The position numbers were made by a program, and so were the translations under genes. A stretch of 49,422 nucleotides of DNA. It comes from an uncultured Colwellia sp. (GTDB lineage Bacteria; Pseudomonadota; Gammaproteobacteria; Enterobacterales; Alteromonadaceae). Below, in pieces: positions 9,972-18,781 of the stretch. The DNA lies in the NCBI GenBank assembly GCA_913057925.1, contig CAJXPG010000008.1:1-49422 (forward strand), written 5' to 3'. Every line of letters starts with the position of its first letter. The first letter of the stretch is position 1. A model generated the notes under the pieces. The model saw only the letters and a program-made list of their open reading frames with translations, was not told the DNA's origin and made no database searches.

Positions 9972-12542
9972 ATGAATCACTCTACAAAAGCATTGCTAAC
10001 AATCATGGTTAGTTTAGGCCTTTATGCATGCAACAACGCACCTAATCAAATGACAACGTCAGACAATAAAGCGGTAACGGATGTTGCTGGGAATTTAGCT
10101 ATTTGGCCCGAAATTCAGTCAGAAGTTGCCAAAGATAAAACGATTGAGTTGAAAGTTAAAACCTTGCTCGACAGTATGACTTTAGCGCAAAAAGTTGCGC
10201 AAATGATCCAACCTGAAATTAGAGATATTACGGTTGAGGATATGCGTAAGTATGGCTTTGGCTCTTACCTAAATGGTGGCGGCGCTTTTCCAAACAATAA
10301 TAAACATTCAACTCCACAAGATTGGATTGAATTGGCTGAAAAAATGTACCAAGCCTCTATTGATGACTCCGTAGATGGCAGTACAATTCCAACAATGTGG
10401 GGCACCGATGCGGTTCATGGCCATAACAACGTTGTTGGTGCTACTTTGTTTCCCCACAATATCGGCTTAGGTGCTGCAAACAATCCCGAGCTAATTGAGC
10501 AAATTGCCAAGGCAACAGCAACTGAGGTGATGACAACAGGTATTGATTGGGTCTTTGCACCAACGGTTGCCACAGTGCGCGATGATCGTTGGGGCAGAAC
10601 CTATGAGAGCTATTCAGAAGATCCTGAAATCGTTAAAGCCTATGCTAGTGCAATTGTTCACGGACTTCAGGGGCATGCAGGAAAAGATTTCTTAGGCGAT
10701 GACCGTGTCATTAGCACAGTGAAACATTTCATTGGTGATGGCGGAACCATAGCTGGCGATGATCAGGGAAATAACATTGCTTCAGAGCAAGTGTTGTTTG
10801 ATATTCATGCCCAAGGTTATGTTGGTGGTTTAACCGCAGGTGCGCAATCTGTAATGGCTTCTTTTAATAGCTGGCACGGTAAAAAGCTGCATGGTAGCAA
10901 ATATTTATTAACAGATGTGTTAAAAGGCAAGATGGCCTTTGATGGCTTTGTTGTTGGTGACTGGAATGGTCATGGACAAATAGCAGGTTGTAGTAATGAA
11001 GATTGTCCGCAAGCGATTAATGCCGGTTTGGATATTTTTATGGTACCAACCAATGCTTGGAAACCATTACTTGAGAATACCATAGCGCAAGCTGAGCAAG
11101 GTGTCATTCCGCTTTCACGTATTGATGATGCTGTTACGCGTATTCTTAGGGTGAAATTTCGTGCTGGTTTATTTGATAAGCCAAGTCCAGCTCAACGTAA
11201 ATTCTCTGGAAGAACAGAGTTGATAGGTCACGAAAAACATAGAGATATTGCTCGCCAAGCGGTGCGTGAATCGTTGGTGTTATTAAAAAATGAACAGCAA
11301 TTACTACCGCTTTCACCTAAACAGCATATTTTATTAGCGGGTGATGCTGCCCACAATATTGGTAAGCAATCAGGTGGCTGGACTATTACTTGGCAAGGCA
11401 CAAATAATGAAAATAGTGACTTCCCAGGGGGCAGTTCTATTTATCAAGGTTTTGCTGCACAGGTAAATGCTGCGGGTGGCCAAATTCAGTTAAGTAGCGA
11501 TGGTCACTTTGATGGTAAGCCTGATGTTGCTGTAGTGGTGTATGGCGAAGAGCCTTATGCCGAAGGTCATGGCGATCGTGATAACTTACTCTTTCAACGA
11601 GGCAGTAAACGTGATTTAGCATTATTAAAGCGATTGAAGTCACAAGGTATTCCAGTGGTGTCGGTATTGATCAGCGGTCGTCCAATGTGGGTTAATGCAG
11701 AAATGAATGCCAGTAATGCTTTTGTTGCTGCATGGTTACCTGGCTCTGAAGGTCGTGCAATTGCAGATGTGCTATTAACCGATAGACTAGGTCAGTTGCA
11801 ATATGACTTTACCGGTAAGTTATCATTTTCATGGCCAAACTCACCAGAGCAAAATGTTAATCGTTTTGATGAAGACTATCAGCCTTTATTGCCCTACGGT
11901 TTTGGTTTGAAGTATGGAGAGCAATCGACTATCTCAACAGAACTGTCAGAAAATTATCAATTAGCCGAGAAAACTCAACTTGAGAAAGCGGTGTTTAACG
12001 GTAAGGTGCAAAAACCTTGGCAAATGGTGCTCACTTCCGCTCAGGCAGAGCAGGTGATTAGCTCAAGTAGTCAGCGCTTAGCGGGTATTGAATATAGAAC
12101 GATTGATAAAAAAATTCAGGAAGATGCTTTTAAAGTATCACTGGATGGTAGTGCTAATGCAGGTATCAAGTTCGTTAGCTCAAATGGTTTTAGAGAAGAT
12201 CTGTCTGCAGAGCAAGAAAGTAAGTCTGCGCTAGTATTGACGATAAAGCGAGGAAGCTTAGCCGCAAAAGCCGTGCTATTGTCGATGAACTGCGAAAGCA
12301 TAGGAGATAAGCCTGGTAGCTGTCGTGGTAATGTTGACATAACCAATGCGATTAATACTATTCCCTCAGGTCAGTGGTTTGATTTATCGATAGACTTAAA
12401 CTGTTTTGCGAAGCAAGGCGTACAATTCGATAAAATAGTGACCGCATCGGAATTACGCAGCAAAGGAAAATTAGACTTATCACTAAGTAATATTTATTTT
12501 AAAGAGCACAGTGCTGAGTCCGCCAGTGTTTCGTGTCTCTAA
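9972..12542 (+). CDS. GH3 exo-beta-glucosidase lipoprotein (ExoP-like)
   Basis: The start at 9972 gives a lipoprotein signal ending in LYAC and an 856-residue protein; the longer frame would overlap the permease. The GH3 barrel carries VKHFIGDGGT and the nucleophile motif VVGDWNGHG (D330). The second domain has EEPYAEGHGDRD, holding the probable acid/base. The C-terminal 170 or so residues resemble the galactose-binding-like domain of marine ExoP enzymes. Family members cut glucose from the non-reducing end of beta-1,3/1,4-glucans. Here it should finish imported laminari-oligosaccharides in the periplasm for the adjacent permease. Confidence 0.93.
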   Translation: MNHSTKALLTIMVSLGLYACNNAPNQMTTSDNKAVTDVAGNLAIWPEIQSEVAKDKTIELKVKTLLDSMTLAQKVAQMIQPEIRDITVEDMRKYGFGSYLNGGGAFPNNNKHSTPQDWIELAEKMYQASIDDSVDGSTIPTMWGTDAVHGHNNVVGATLFPHNIGLGAANNPELIEQIAKATATEVMTTGIDWVFAPTVATVRDDRWGRTYESYSEDPEIVKAYASAIVHGLQGHAGKDFLGDDRVISTVKHFIGDGGTIAGDDQGNNIASEQVLFDIHAQGYVGGLTAGAQSVMASFNSWHGKKLHGSKYLLTDVLKGKMAFDGFVVGDWNGHGQIAGCSNEDCPQAINAGLDIFMVPTNAWKPLLENTIAQAEQGVIPLSRIDDAVTRILRVKFRAGLFDKPSPAQRKFSGRTELIGHEKHRDIARQAVRESLVLLKNEQQLLPLSPKQHILLAGDAAHNIGKQSGGWTITWQGTNNENSDFPGGSSIYQGFAAQVNAAGGQIQLSSDGHFDGKPDVAVVVYGEEPYAEGHGDRDNLLFQRGSKRDLALLKRLKSQGIPVVSVLISGRPMWVNAEMNASNAFVAAWLPGSEGRAIADVLLTDRLGQLQYDFTGKLSFSWPNSPEQNVNRFDEDYQPLLPYGFGLKYGEQSTISTELSENYQLAEKTQLEKAVFNGKVQKPWQMVLTSAQAEQVISSSSQRLAGIEYRTIDKKIQEDAFKVSLDGSANAGIKFVSSNGFREDLSAEQESKSALVLTIKRGSLAAKAVLLSMNCESIGDKPGSCRGNVDITNAINTIPSGQWFDLSIDLNCFAKQGVQFDKIVTASELRSKGKLDLSLSNIYFKEHSAESASVSCL

Positions 12543-12601
12543 TCGCGTTTAATCCTTAAAGATAATCACCAGTCTCGCTAATCATTACTTAGCGTCTATA
12601 G

Positions 12602-12628
12602 GCGGTAAGAGCATTCTTACCGCTTTTT
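12602..12628 (+). terminator. Intrinsic terminator after the GH3 gene
   Basis: The stem GCGGTAAGA / TCTTACCGC has a GCAT loop and is followed by TTTTT. It closes the glucan locus. The rest of 12543-12865 holds no supportable gene; it should include the promoter of the binding-protein gene. Confidence 0.88.
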
Positions 12629-12865
12629 ATCGTTAGTGATTTTTTACTGTGCATAATCTTACTTTGATATCCGTAAGTCATTGTAATTAATGTGGTCTTG
12701 TGTTTTCTTTGCCAAGAGAGAGCTAAAATAGTCAATAAAATTAACCTGAGTTTACTCACCGCTAAGCCACTTCGCAAATGCCCCAATGAATATTATGCTT
12801 AGTATGTTTCAATAACTTAATTCTTTCCTATACTTAACACACATCTTTTTATCTGGTTGTGAGTT

Positions 12866-13864
12866 TTGACTAATCGACAATTAATCACCTATTTTTTACC
12901 TCTAGTGCTATTTGCAAGTATCGTCATACTTTATGTGAATTCTAAGGCTTTCTTGCCACTGGAAAAGCATTCAGTCAGCATTGCTGTTTCTAAAACACCA
13001 TTATCAGCGCCTTTTTATGTTGCTCAAGCGATTAATGCTTTTGATGATACCTGTGTAAAGGTTGAGTTTGATGAGGTGCTAGGAGGGCAAGTAGCTTTTG
13101 CGAAGGTTTTAAGTGGTGAGGCAGATTTTGGCACAACCTCAGATTCCGTTATTGCTTTTCAAAGTTTAACAAAGAAGTCTTTTGTCACTCATACTATGTT
13201 TGTGCAGTCAGATAATGATGTAAAGCTACTCAGTAGGCCTTCAGCTCAAATCAGCTCAGCAACGGATCTTAAAGGTAAGCGGGTTGGTGTAACTAAAGGC
13301 ACAGCAAGTGAGTATTTCTTAAGTATGCTATTAGCACTTGAAGGTTTGACCACGGAGGATGTTAACCTCCATCATTACCAACCTGATCAGCTAGTTGATG
13401 GATATATTAATAATGAAATCGATGCCATAGTTCCTTGGGAACCCTTTGCCTTTCAAAGCATTCAATTGCTAGAGAAAGAGGTAAAGGTTCATGATACCAA
13501 GAGCCTAAACTCCTTGAGCTTTCATTTGATCTCTCAAGCAGCAGATAGGGTTCAGGTTGAGAAAGCAAAGTGTATTATTCAGGGGTTAAATACTGCCATT
13601 GACTATATCGCGGCAAAGCCAAGATTAGCTAAAAAGATCATTGTTGAAAAGTTGCAACTTTCCGATGATTTTATTGAGTGGGTTTGGCCTGATTATATTT
13701 TTAAGCTGTCTTTAAATCAGTCGTTATTGCTTAGCCTAAAAGCTAAATCAACTTGGTTAGTAGCTACACAAATGAGTCAGTTTAATGGTGCGCCAAAACT
13801 AGAAAAATTTATTGATACCAGAGCATTGTTACAAGTGCAACCTGGTGCGGTAAACATCCCTTGA
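12866..13864 (+). CDS. NMT1-type periplasmic substrate-binding protein
   Basis: A 332-residue protein of the NMT1/SsuA/ThiY binding-protein superfamily. One hydrophobic N-terminal segment (about residues 8-25) acts as signal or anchor. Typical features are VSIAVSKTPLSAPFYVA at the first strand, SGEADFGTTSD, and DLKGKRVGVTKGTASEYFL. It begins at TTG (12866); no in-frame ATG would keep the signal segment. No ABC permease or ATPase is nearby; instead a diguanylate cyclase begins 12 bases after the stop, so a sensing role is likely. The ligand cannot be read from sequence; relatives bind pyrimidines, sulfonates, nitrate or similar small molecules. Confidence 0.85.
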   Translation: MTNRQLITYFLPLVLFASIVILYVNSKAFLPLEKHSVSIAVSKTPLSAPFYVAQAINAFDDTCVKVEFDEVLGGQVAFAKVLSGEADFGTTSDSVIAFQSLTKKSFVTHTMFVQSDNDVKLLSRPSAQISSATDLKGKRVGVTKGTASEYFLSMLLALEGLTTEDVNLHHYQPDQLVDGYINNEIDAIVPWEPFAFQSIQLLEKEVKVHDTKSLNSLSFHLISQAADRVQVEKAKCIIQGLNTAIDYIAAKPRLAKKIIVEKLQLSDDFIEWVWPDYIFKLSLNQSLLLSLKAKSTWLVATQMSQFNGAPKLEKFIDTRALLQVQPGAVNIP

Positions 13865-13876
13865 TAGGAAGATATT

Positions 13877-15160
13877 ATGACCGTTAGCTTATCTCAGCGA
13901 ATCATCATATTTTCGCTAAGCTGTTGTATTTTATTTACTGTATTAGTGGTTAGTGTTGTTTGGTCGTCATATTTATTAGAGCTTGCTTACAGTCGAGATA
14001 ATTATGCTCAACAACTTGCAAAGCAGACCAATACCTTAAAGCAGTTAGTCGCAACTGATAATATTTATGCCAGTCGCTATGATAGTGTACATTGGCAGAG
14101 CCTACAAAATAAGCTCAATCGGTTATTAATGTTTCCCCCCAAGTTAACGCCGCGCCAACAAACACTGCAAAACAGTATTTATAGTCAAAATGAAAATGTT
14201 AAACGGCTATTTAATCAAATCACTAATAACAAATTAAAAAATGCCAGTTTGGTAATAAAAAACCATTTAAAAGCTAAATTGATGACGCAATTGGAAGCGA
14301 CTAGCTCTGACTCTATGCAGCTGTCAGAAATTGCCAAAACTGATATTTACAGCACGATAAAAAATGAGGCCATTTTCATTATCACTGTCTCTGCCGCGAG
14401 TGTTTTTCTTTTAGTGTTTGGCTCCTTGAGATTAACTAAGATTGTCAGAAAATCTCTTGGTGAAGTTAAATTGGCTTTTGAGGAAAACCATAGTGGTCAC
14501 TTTCAAAAAATTCAACTTTCACATCACTCTCAAGAGTTTGACAGTATTGTAAATGCCTTTAATGATATGAATGACAAGCTCAGTGAAACCACGGTTTCAC
14601 TCGAAGTGATGAAAAAAGTGGTGGAAGAGAGAACCCATGTTCTCGAGCAGCTTTCAAACACAGATCCGCTGACTAAGGTTGCCAATCGACGAGCATTATT
14701 TGAACGGGCATCAATGGAATTTTCCCGAGCCATTAGAGGCAAGAAAAACCTCAGTCTACTGTTACTTGATTGTGATTTTTTCAAAGATATAAATGATGAG
14801 TTCGGCCACTTAGTCGGTGATGAGTTGTTGATTCATATTTGTAAAGTTTGTGCACATGAGATACGGGATATTGATTTTCTAGCGCGTTATGGTGGCGAAG
14901 AGTTTATTATTGTTTTACCAAATTGTGACATTGATGGCGGTATTGAAACGGCTACGCGCATTCAGCATTCTTTGGCTGAGCATAGCATTAGCATTGAAGG
15001 GAAGCAGGCTTCTGTGACCTTAAGTATTGGTGTTTCTATGCTTACTGAAAAGCATAAAGACTTAGAGCAATTAATCAATGATGCCGACAAAGCCATGTAT
15101 AAAGCTAAAGAGAATGGTCGTAATCGTATTGAAGTACTCTCTCCCTCAAACTTACATTAA
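13877..15160 (+). CDS. Membrane diguanylate cyclase with periplasmic sensor region
   Basis: A 427-residue GGDEF protein. A membrane helix at about 8-30, a roughly 130-residue periplasmic helical region and a second helix at about 162-186 precede a HAMP-like and coiled linker. The GGDEF domain follows, with active-site GGEEF at 339-343 and an inhibitory RxxD site (RDID) exactly five residues before it, so it should make c-di-GMP under product inhibition. AGGAAG lies six bases before the ATG. It shares an operon with the upstream binding protein, its probable sensory partner. A weak hairpin with T's near 15262-15296 may end the transcript. Confidence 0.92.
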   Translation: MTVSLSQRIIIFSLSCCILFTVLVVSVVWSSYLLELAYSRDNYAQQLAKQTNTLKQLVATDNIYASRYDSVHWQSLQNKLNRLLMFPPKLTPRQQTLQNSIYSQNENVKRLFNQITNNKLKNASLVIKNHLKAKLMTQLEATSSDSMQLSEIAKTDIYSTIKNEAIFIITVSAASVFLLVFGSLRLTKIVRKSLGEVKLAFEENHSGHFQKIQLSHHSQEFDSIVNAFNDMNDKLSETTVSLEVMKKVVEERTHVLEQLSNTDPLTKVANRRALFERASMEFSRAIRGKKNLSLLLLDCDFFKDINDEFGHLVGDELLIHICKVCAHEIRDIDFLARYGGEEFIIVLPNCDIDGGIETATRIQHSLAEHSISIEGKQASVTLSIGVSMLTEKHKDLEQLINDADKAMYKAKENGRNRIEVLSPSNLH

Positions 15161-15329
15161 AATTCGCTGCTGAGTTATTTACAAAACTGTTACATGTTTT
15201 GAAACAAGTTAGTTATTGCTGAAATATTACCCTGTTATAGACTGTTATTAACTACAGAGATCCATCATCAGAAAACCCAGTGATGGCGCTCTTTTTATTA
15301 AATCACACGGAAATCACAGGGAAATAACA

Positions 15330-16085
15330 ATGTTAACAACACCAATGCAGGCGAAAATAAAACGAAAAATTACTGCGCTTTCTGCAGCAAGTTTAATGCT
15401 AATAACGACACCTTTATTGGCGGAAAGTTTAGACTTAGCTGGTCGAAGCAAAGCGGATATGCAGCAAGATTCAGCGCGTAAACCTGTGGAAGTTATTAAT
15501 TTTGCGCAAGTTAAAAAAGGCGATAAGGTCCTCGATTTATTAGCTGGTGGTGGCTATTACTCTGAACTATTATCACGTGCCGTTGGTGATAAAGGGGCCG
15601 TCACTTTACAAATTCCTAAAGCTTATCTTAAGTATGCCAAGAAAGCCTTAGATGTGCGTTTGGCAAATGAGAGATTAAAAAATGTTAATTACTTATTGAG
15701 TGAAGCTGAAGATCTCAAATTAACGGATAACACATACGATAGTGCTTTTTTAGTTTTAGGCTTCCACGATATGTTTTTCCAAGAAGATGGTTGGAACTTT
15801 ACCGCTGATGAAGTGATGCCACAAGTACTTAAGTCACTTAAAAAAGGTGGCAAGTTATTGGTTATCGACCATGATGCAGCGGAGAAAAGCGGCATAAGGG
15901 ATGTAAAGTCACTGCACCGCATTGATAGTGCTTTTGTTAAAACTGATTTAGAAAAGCGCGGCTTTAAGTTGGTTAAAACATCTAAATTATTAGAAAACCC
16001 TGCAGACGATCATTCTAAACTAGTGTTTGCCCCTGAGTTACGCCGAAAAACCGATCGCTTCGTGATGTTGTTCGAGAAAATGTAA
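15330..16085 (+). CDS. Exported methyltransferase-like protein (COG4798 type)
   Basis: A 251-residue protein with an apparent signal peptide (hydrophobic stretch about 16-30, cleavage near LLAES) followed by a class I SAM-methyltransferase fold. Motif I is VLDLLAGGGYYSELL, and a later segment reads GGKLLVIDHDA. Relatives are annotated as predicted methyltransferases. An exported enzyme would lack cytoplasmic SAM, so either the substrate arrives with a cofactor, the fold has another use, or the signal is not cleaved. It stands alone between intergenic gaps, with a strong terminator downstream. Confidence 0.82.
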   Translation: MLTTPMQAKIKRKITALSAASLMLITTPLLAESLDLAGRSKADMQQDSARKPVEVINFAQVKKGDKVLDLLAGGGYYSELLSRAVGDKGAVTLQIPKAYLKYAKKALDVRLANERLKNVNYLLSEAEDLKLTDNTYDSAFLVLGFHDMFFQEDGWNFTADEVMPQVLKSLKKGGKLLVIDHDAAEKSGIRDVKSLHRIDSAFVKTDLEKRGFKLVKTSKLLENPADDHSKLVFAPELRRKTDRFVMLFEKM

Positions 16086-16128
16086 CACTCTTTACCAAGC
16101 AAACATTTAAATTTGCATTTGATTGCGA

Positions 16129-16157
16129 GCGACTTAGTTCACTAAGTCGCTTTTTTT
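16129..16157 (+). terminator. Intrinsic terminator after the exported methyltransferase-like gene
   Basis: A nine-base stem GCGACTTAG / CTAAGTCGC with a TTCA loop is followed by seven T's. A clear rho-independent terminator. The bases between it and 16346 hold no gene. Confidence 0.9.
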
Positions 16158-16345
16158 ATGTCCTAGTTTTGCTGCTGAGAGAATTTTAACTGAACAAAGT
16201 TTACAAGCACTGTAAAAAAGCCTGAACAACCCATACTCTAGCGTTTTGCTAGCAAGTTAACAAAGTATGATCTTAATCATGCTGTTGCTTTTTTATCCCC
16301 TTAAAGTAACGACATTAATCAACTTGATAAGCAGAGTGAATAACT

Positions 16346-18166
16346 ATGTCGTATGAGATGAATTTTGGTAAAGCTTACAATGAGCAATTACCTACTTTAG
16401 GGGATGCCATGAGCGAAGTAATACGCTTTTTTGGTGGCCAGCATATTTATGGTGTCGGTGGTGATTTTGCCGCTAATTTAATTGCCGCTCTTGATGGTAA
16501 TGCTGATAAAAAAATTAATATTCATCCATCGAGTAATGAAATGCATGCTGGTTTCTCTGCTTGTGCTCAAGCTGAAGTTGACGGTATGGGCTTTTGTTTA
16601 ACCACCTATATGGTCGGCAGCTTACCTTGTACTAGCGCTGCAGCGTTAGCTGTTACCGAAGGTTTACCTGTGGTTTTTATTTCAGGAGCACCAGCCGAAA
16701 GTGAGGTTAATCAGCTAGCTATCCACCATACCATTCATCCTAATGCGTCATGGAAAGCCGAGTATGATAATGCCCTTGAAGCTTTTTCTGCTTTAGGTAT
16801 GCGTGTTGAACGTTTGCAAGGTCAGCGTGTTGATGGACATCCTAATATTGCCGGGCAACGTTTTTATCAGATTGTCAGTGAAGCTTATAAAAATAAGCAG
16901 CCGGTATTTATTGAAGTGCCACGAGATCAAGTTTTTGCCAAGACTCAACCGATAAAGCTGCCGAGTTCGTTAGATAATATTTGCTGTGGTAGTAATATTT
17001 TGGCGGGTACAGAGCTGATTGTTGATAATATTTTACATAAGCTTGAGCATTCGCAAGCACCCATGCTCTATATTGGCGATCGCCTCAAGCATAATGAAAA
17101 GTTAAAAACGCTAGTTTTAGCATTCGCTGAAAAATTTAATATTCCTTATGCCACGACTTGGTTTGCTAAAGGGCTATTCGATGAATATGCATCTTTGTGT
17201 TTAGGTGCATACAATGGTGTTTTTACCCAAACAGCTGGTAGAGCATACATTGAAAAATCGGTTGATTACGTGATTGATGTTGCCACGAGTATTTTTCCGC
17301 AAGACTGTAATATCGCCTTTGCCACAGGTACTCATAAAATTGAGGGCTTTGAGAATAAAACCCTATTAAAGGGCGGTTCACTATTAGAAAAAGATCTGGT
17401 GGCAATTTTTGAACGTTTACTGGAAAAAAATGACAAACATTTTGCGTTTGACAAGCTAACTAACAAATCGAAAGGTCAGCAAAGTACTACCTTAGCTGAC
17501 GGCTATGATGAAATTGATTTTAACAATTTGGCGCAAACCTTAAATGATTTACAAAGCCAAGATGATAAGACTTACGTTTACCTACCCGAAGTAGGTAACT
17601 CTTACTTTGCCAGTTATAGTTTAAAGGTACGCCAATCAACATTGGGACGTTCATGGCTAACTAACCCTTGGTATGGCGCAATGGGTACGGCTTTGCCTTA
17701 TGCGCGCGTGGTTGCCCAGCGGATAAAGCAACAAGCGCAACTTGCTGGAGAAATTAAAGAACGAGCGGTGGTCATTATTGGTGATGGTGGTTTTCATTTT
17801 CAACTAAACGAGCTGATACATTTTTTAAAAGATGAAACAGACGTCACTATTATTTATATGCGCAATAATATTTTTCATCTAGGCAAGAGTGGGGATGGCG
17901 CTATTTATCACTGTAATGATAAAGCGTTTGATGTCCACCATATTGTTAAAGCCTATCAAGGACAAAGTAAAACTTGTTGCAGTGTCAGTGAATTTAAAAG
18001 CTACTTTAAGCAGTGTAACGTGCAATCCGGTATTTCATTAATTGAAGTACCGGCAAAAGCCATAGAGGAAAGACAAAGCAACGAGTTACAGTTACTTAAT
18101 TTATACATTAAGTCGCAAAATGGTCAGCCAGATGCCATTAAAGCATGGCAAGCATTAGCCCAATAA
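16346..18166 (+). CDS. Thiamine-pyrophosphate-dependent decarboxylase-like enzyme
   Basis: A 606-residue TPP enzyme with the usual three domains. The N-terminal Pyr domain carries the catalytic glutamate in SSNEMHAGFSA. The middle domain follows, and the C-terminal PP domain has the metal/TPP motif starting GDGGFHFQLNEL and ending about 25 residues on in MRNN. The order matches pyruvate/indolepyruvate decarboxylase and acetolactate synthase relatives. The protein is longer than ordinary decarboxylases (about 550), and the substrate is not evident. The 2-oxoacid partner gene is not adjacent, so a specific reaction cannot be assigned. Stable TPP-enzyme call, uncertain function. Confidence 0.85.
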   Translation: MSYEMNFGKAYNEQLPTLGDAMSEVIRFFGGQHIYGVGGDFAANLIAALDGNADKKINIHPSSNEMHAGFSACAQAEVDGMGFCLTTYMVGSLPCTSAAALAVTEGLPVVFISGAPAESEVNQLAIHHTIHPNASWKAEYDNALEAFSALGMRVERLQGQRVDGHPNIAGQRFYQIVSEAYKNKQPVFIEVPRDQVFAKTQPIKLPSSLDNICCGSNILAGTELIVDNILHKLEHSQAPMLYIGDRLKHNEKLKTLVLAFAEKFNIPYATTWFAKGLFDEYASLCLGAYNGVFTQTAGRAYIEKSVDYVIDVATSIFPQDCNIAFATGTHKIEGFENKTLLKGGSLLEKDLVAIFERLLEKNDKHFAFDKLTNKSKGQQSTTLADGYDEIDFNNLAQTLNDLQSQDDKTYVYLPEVGNSYFASYSLKVRQSTLGRSWLTNPWYGAMGTALPYARVVAQRIKQQAQLAGEIKERAVVIIGDGGFHFQLNELIHFLKDETDVTIIYMRNNIFHLGKSGDGAIYHCNDKAFDVHHIVKAYQGQSKTCCSVSEFKSYFKQCNVQSGISLIEVPAKAIEERQSNELQLLNLYIKSQNGQPDAIKAWQALAQ

Positions 18167-18212
18167 TTTTTTATTACAATTACGGGGCGAGTGTGCAAGG
18201 TTAATGGTTTAA

Positions 18213-18262
18213 CCAAAGTTAAAAGTATGTGATATTTGCCAGATACTTTTAACTTTTGGAGA
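18213..18262 (+). promoter_or_regulatory. Long hairpin overlapping the ribosome binding site of the P-loop gene
   Basis: A 14-base perfect inverted repeat (18215-18228 with 18243-18256, arms AAAGTTAAAAGTAT and ATACTTTTAACTTT) encloses a 14-base loop. With one bulged T (18257), two more pairs join CC 18213-18214 to GG 18258-18259, the first two bases of the Shine-Dalgarno GGAGA (18258-18262) for the TTG start at 18268. No T-tract follows, so a leader-RNA role fits better than termination. Confidence 0.55.
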
Positions 18263-18267
18263 CCATC

Positions 18268-18765
18268 TTGAGAAAAGTATTAATTTTTGGCAATTCAGCC
18301 AGTGGTAAATCTACCTTGGCTAAGCACTTAGCTGATACCGAACAGCTTGCGCATTTGGATTTAGACTTGCTTGCTTGGCAGGCAACTAACCCACCGACTA
18401 GAACACCGTTAGCACAGAGTGGTGAATTGATAGCGCAGTTTATGAAACAGCATCAAAACTGGGTTATTGAAGGATGCTACACCGATTTACTAGCCTTGGC
18501 TGAAAGCGAATCAACAGCAGCTATTTTCATGAACCTATCTGTTGAAGATTGCATTGCCAATGCAAAAAATCGTCCTTGGGAGCCACATAAGTATGACTCT
18601 AAGGCTGCGCAAGATGCCAATTTAGCGATGCTGCTTGAGTGGATTGCTCAATATGAGGTAAGAGAGGATACCTTCTCTAAAAATGCTCATGCTGAGTTCT
18701 ATCAAAATTATGCTGCAGATAAGCAAATGATCACTGGTAATAATACTGAAACGAGCAAATCCTAG
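18268..18765 (+). CDS. P-loop NTPase, adenylate-kinase-like
   Basis: A 165-residue small kinase-like protein. The Walker A motif GNSASGKST sits at the very start, followed by HLDLDLLAW, as in the predicted nucleoside/adenylate kinases of the AAA_17 kind that act on small substrates. The start is chosen at TTG 18268, five bases after GGAGA; a TTG at 18256 is in frame but has no ribosome site. It is followed 16 bases later by a methyltransferase in the same direction. The substrate is unknown. Its ribosome site lies against a long hairpin. Confidence 0.8.
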   Translation: MRKVLIFGNSASGKSTLAKHLADTEQLAHLDLDLLAWQATNPPTRTPLAQSGELIAQFMKQHQNWVIEGCYTDLLALAESESTAAIFMNLSVEDCIANAKNRPWEPHKYDSKAAQDANLAMLLEWIAQYEVREDTFSKNAHAEFYQNYAADKQMITGNNTETSKS

Positions 18766-18781
18766 GAGTGTTATTGGCGCT

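Noticed and set aside
12589-12786. Minus-strand 65-codon open frame
   Set aside because: It spans the GH3 terminator hairpin, has a low-complexity basic product and no convincing ribosome site.
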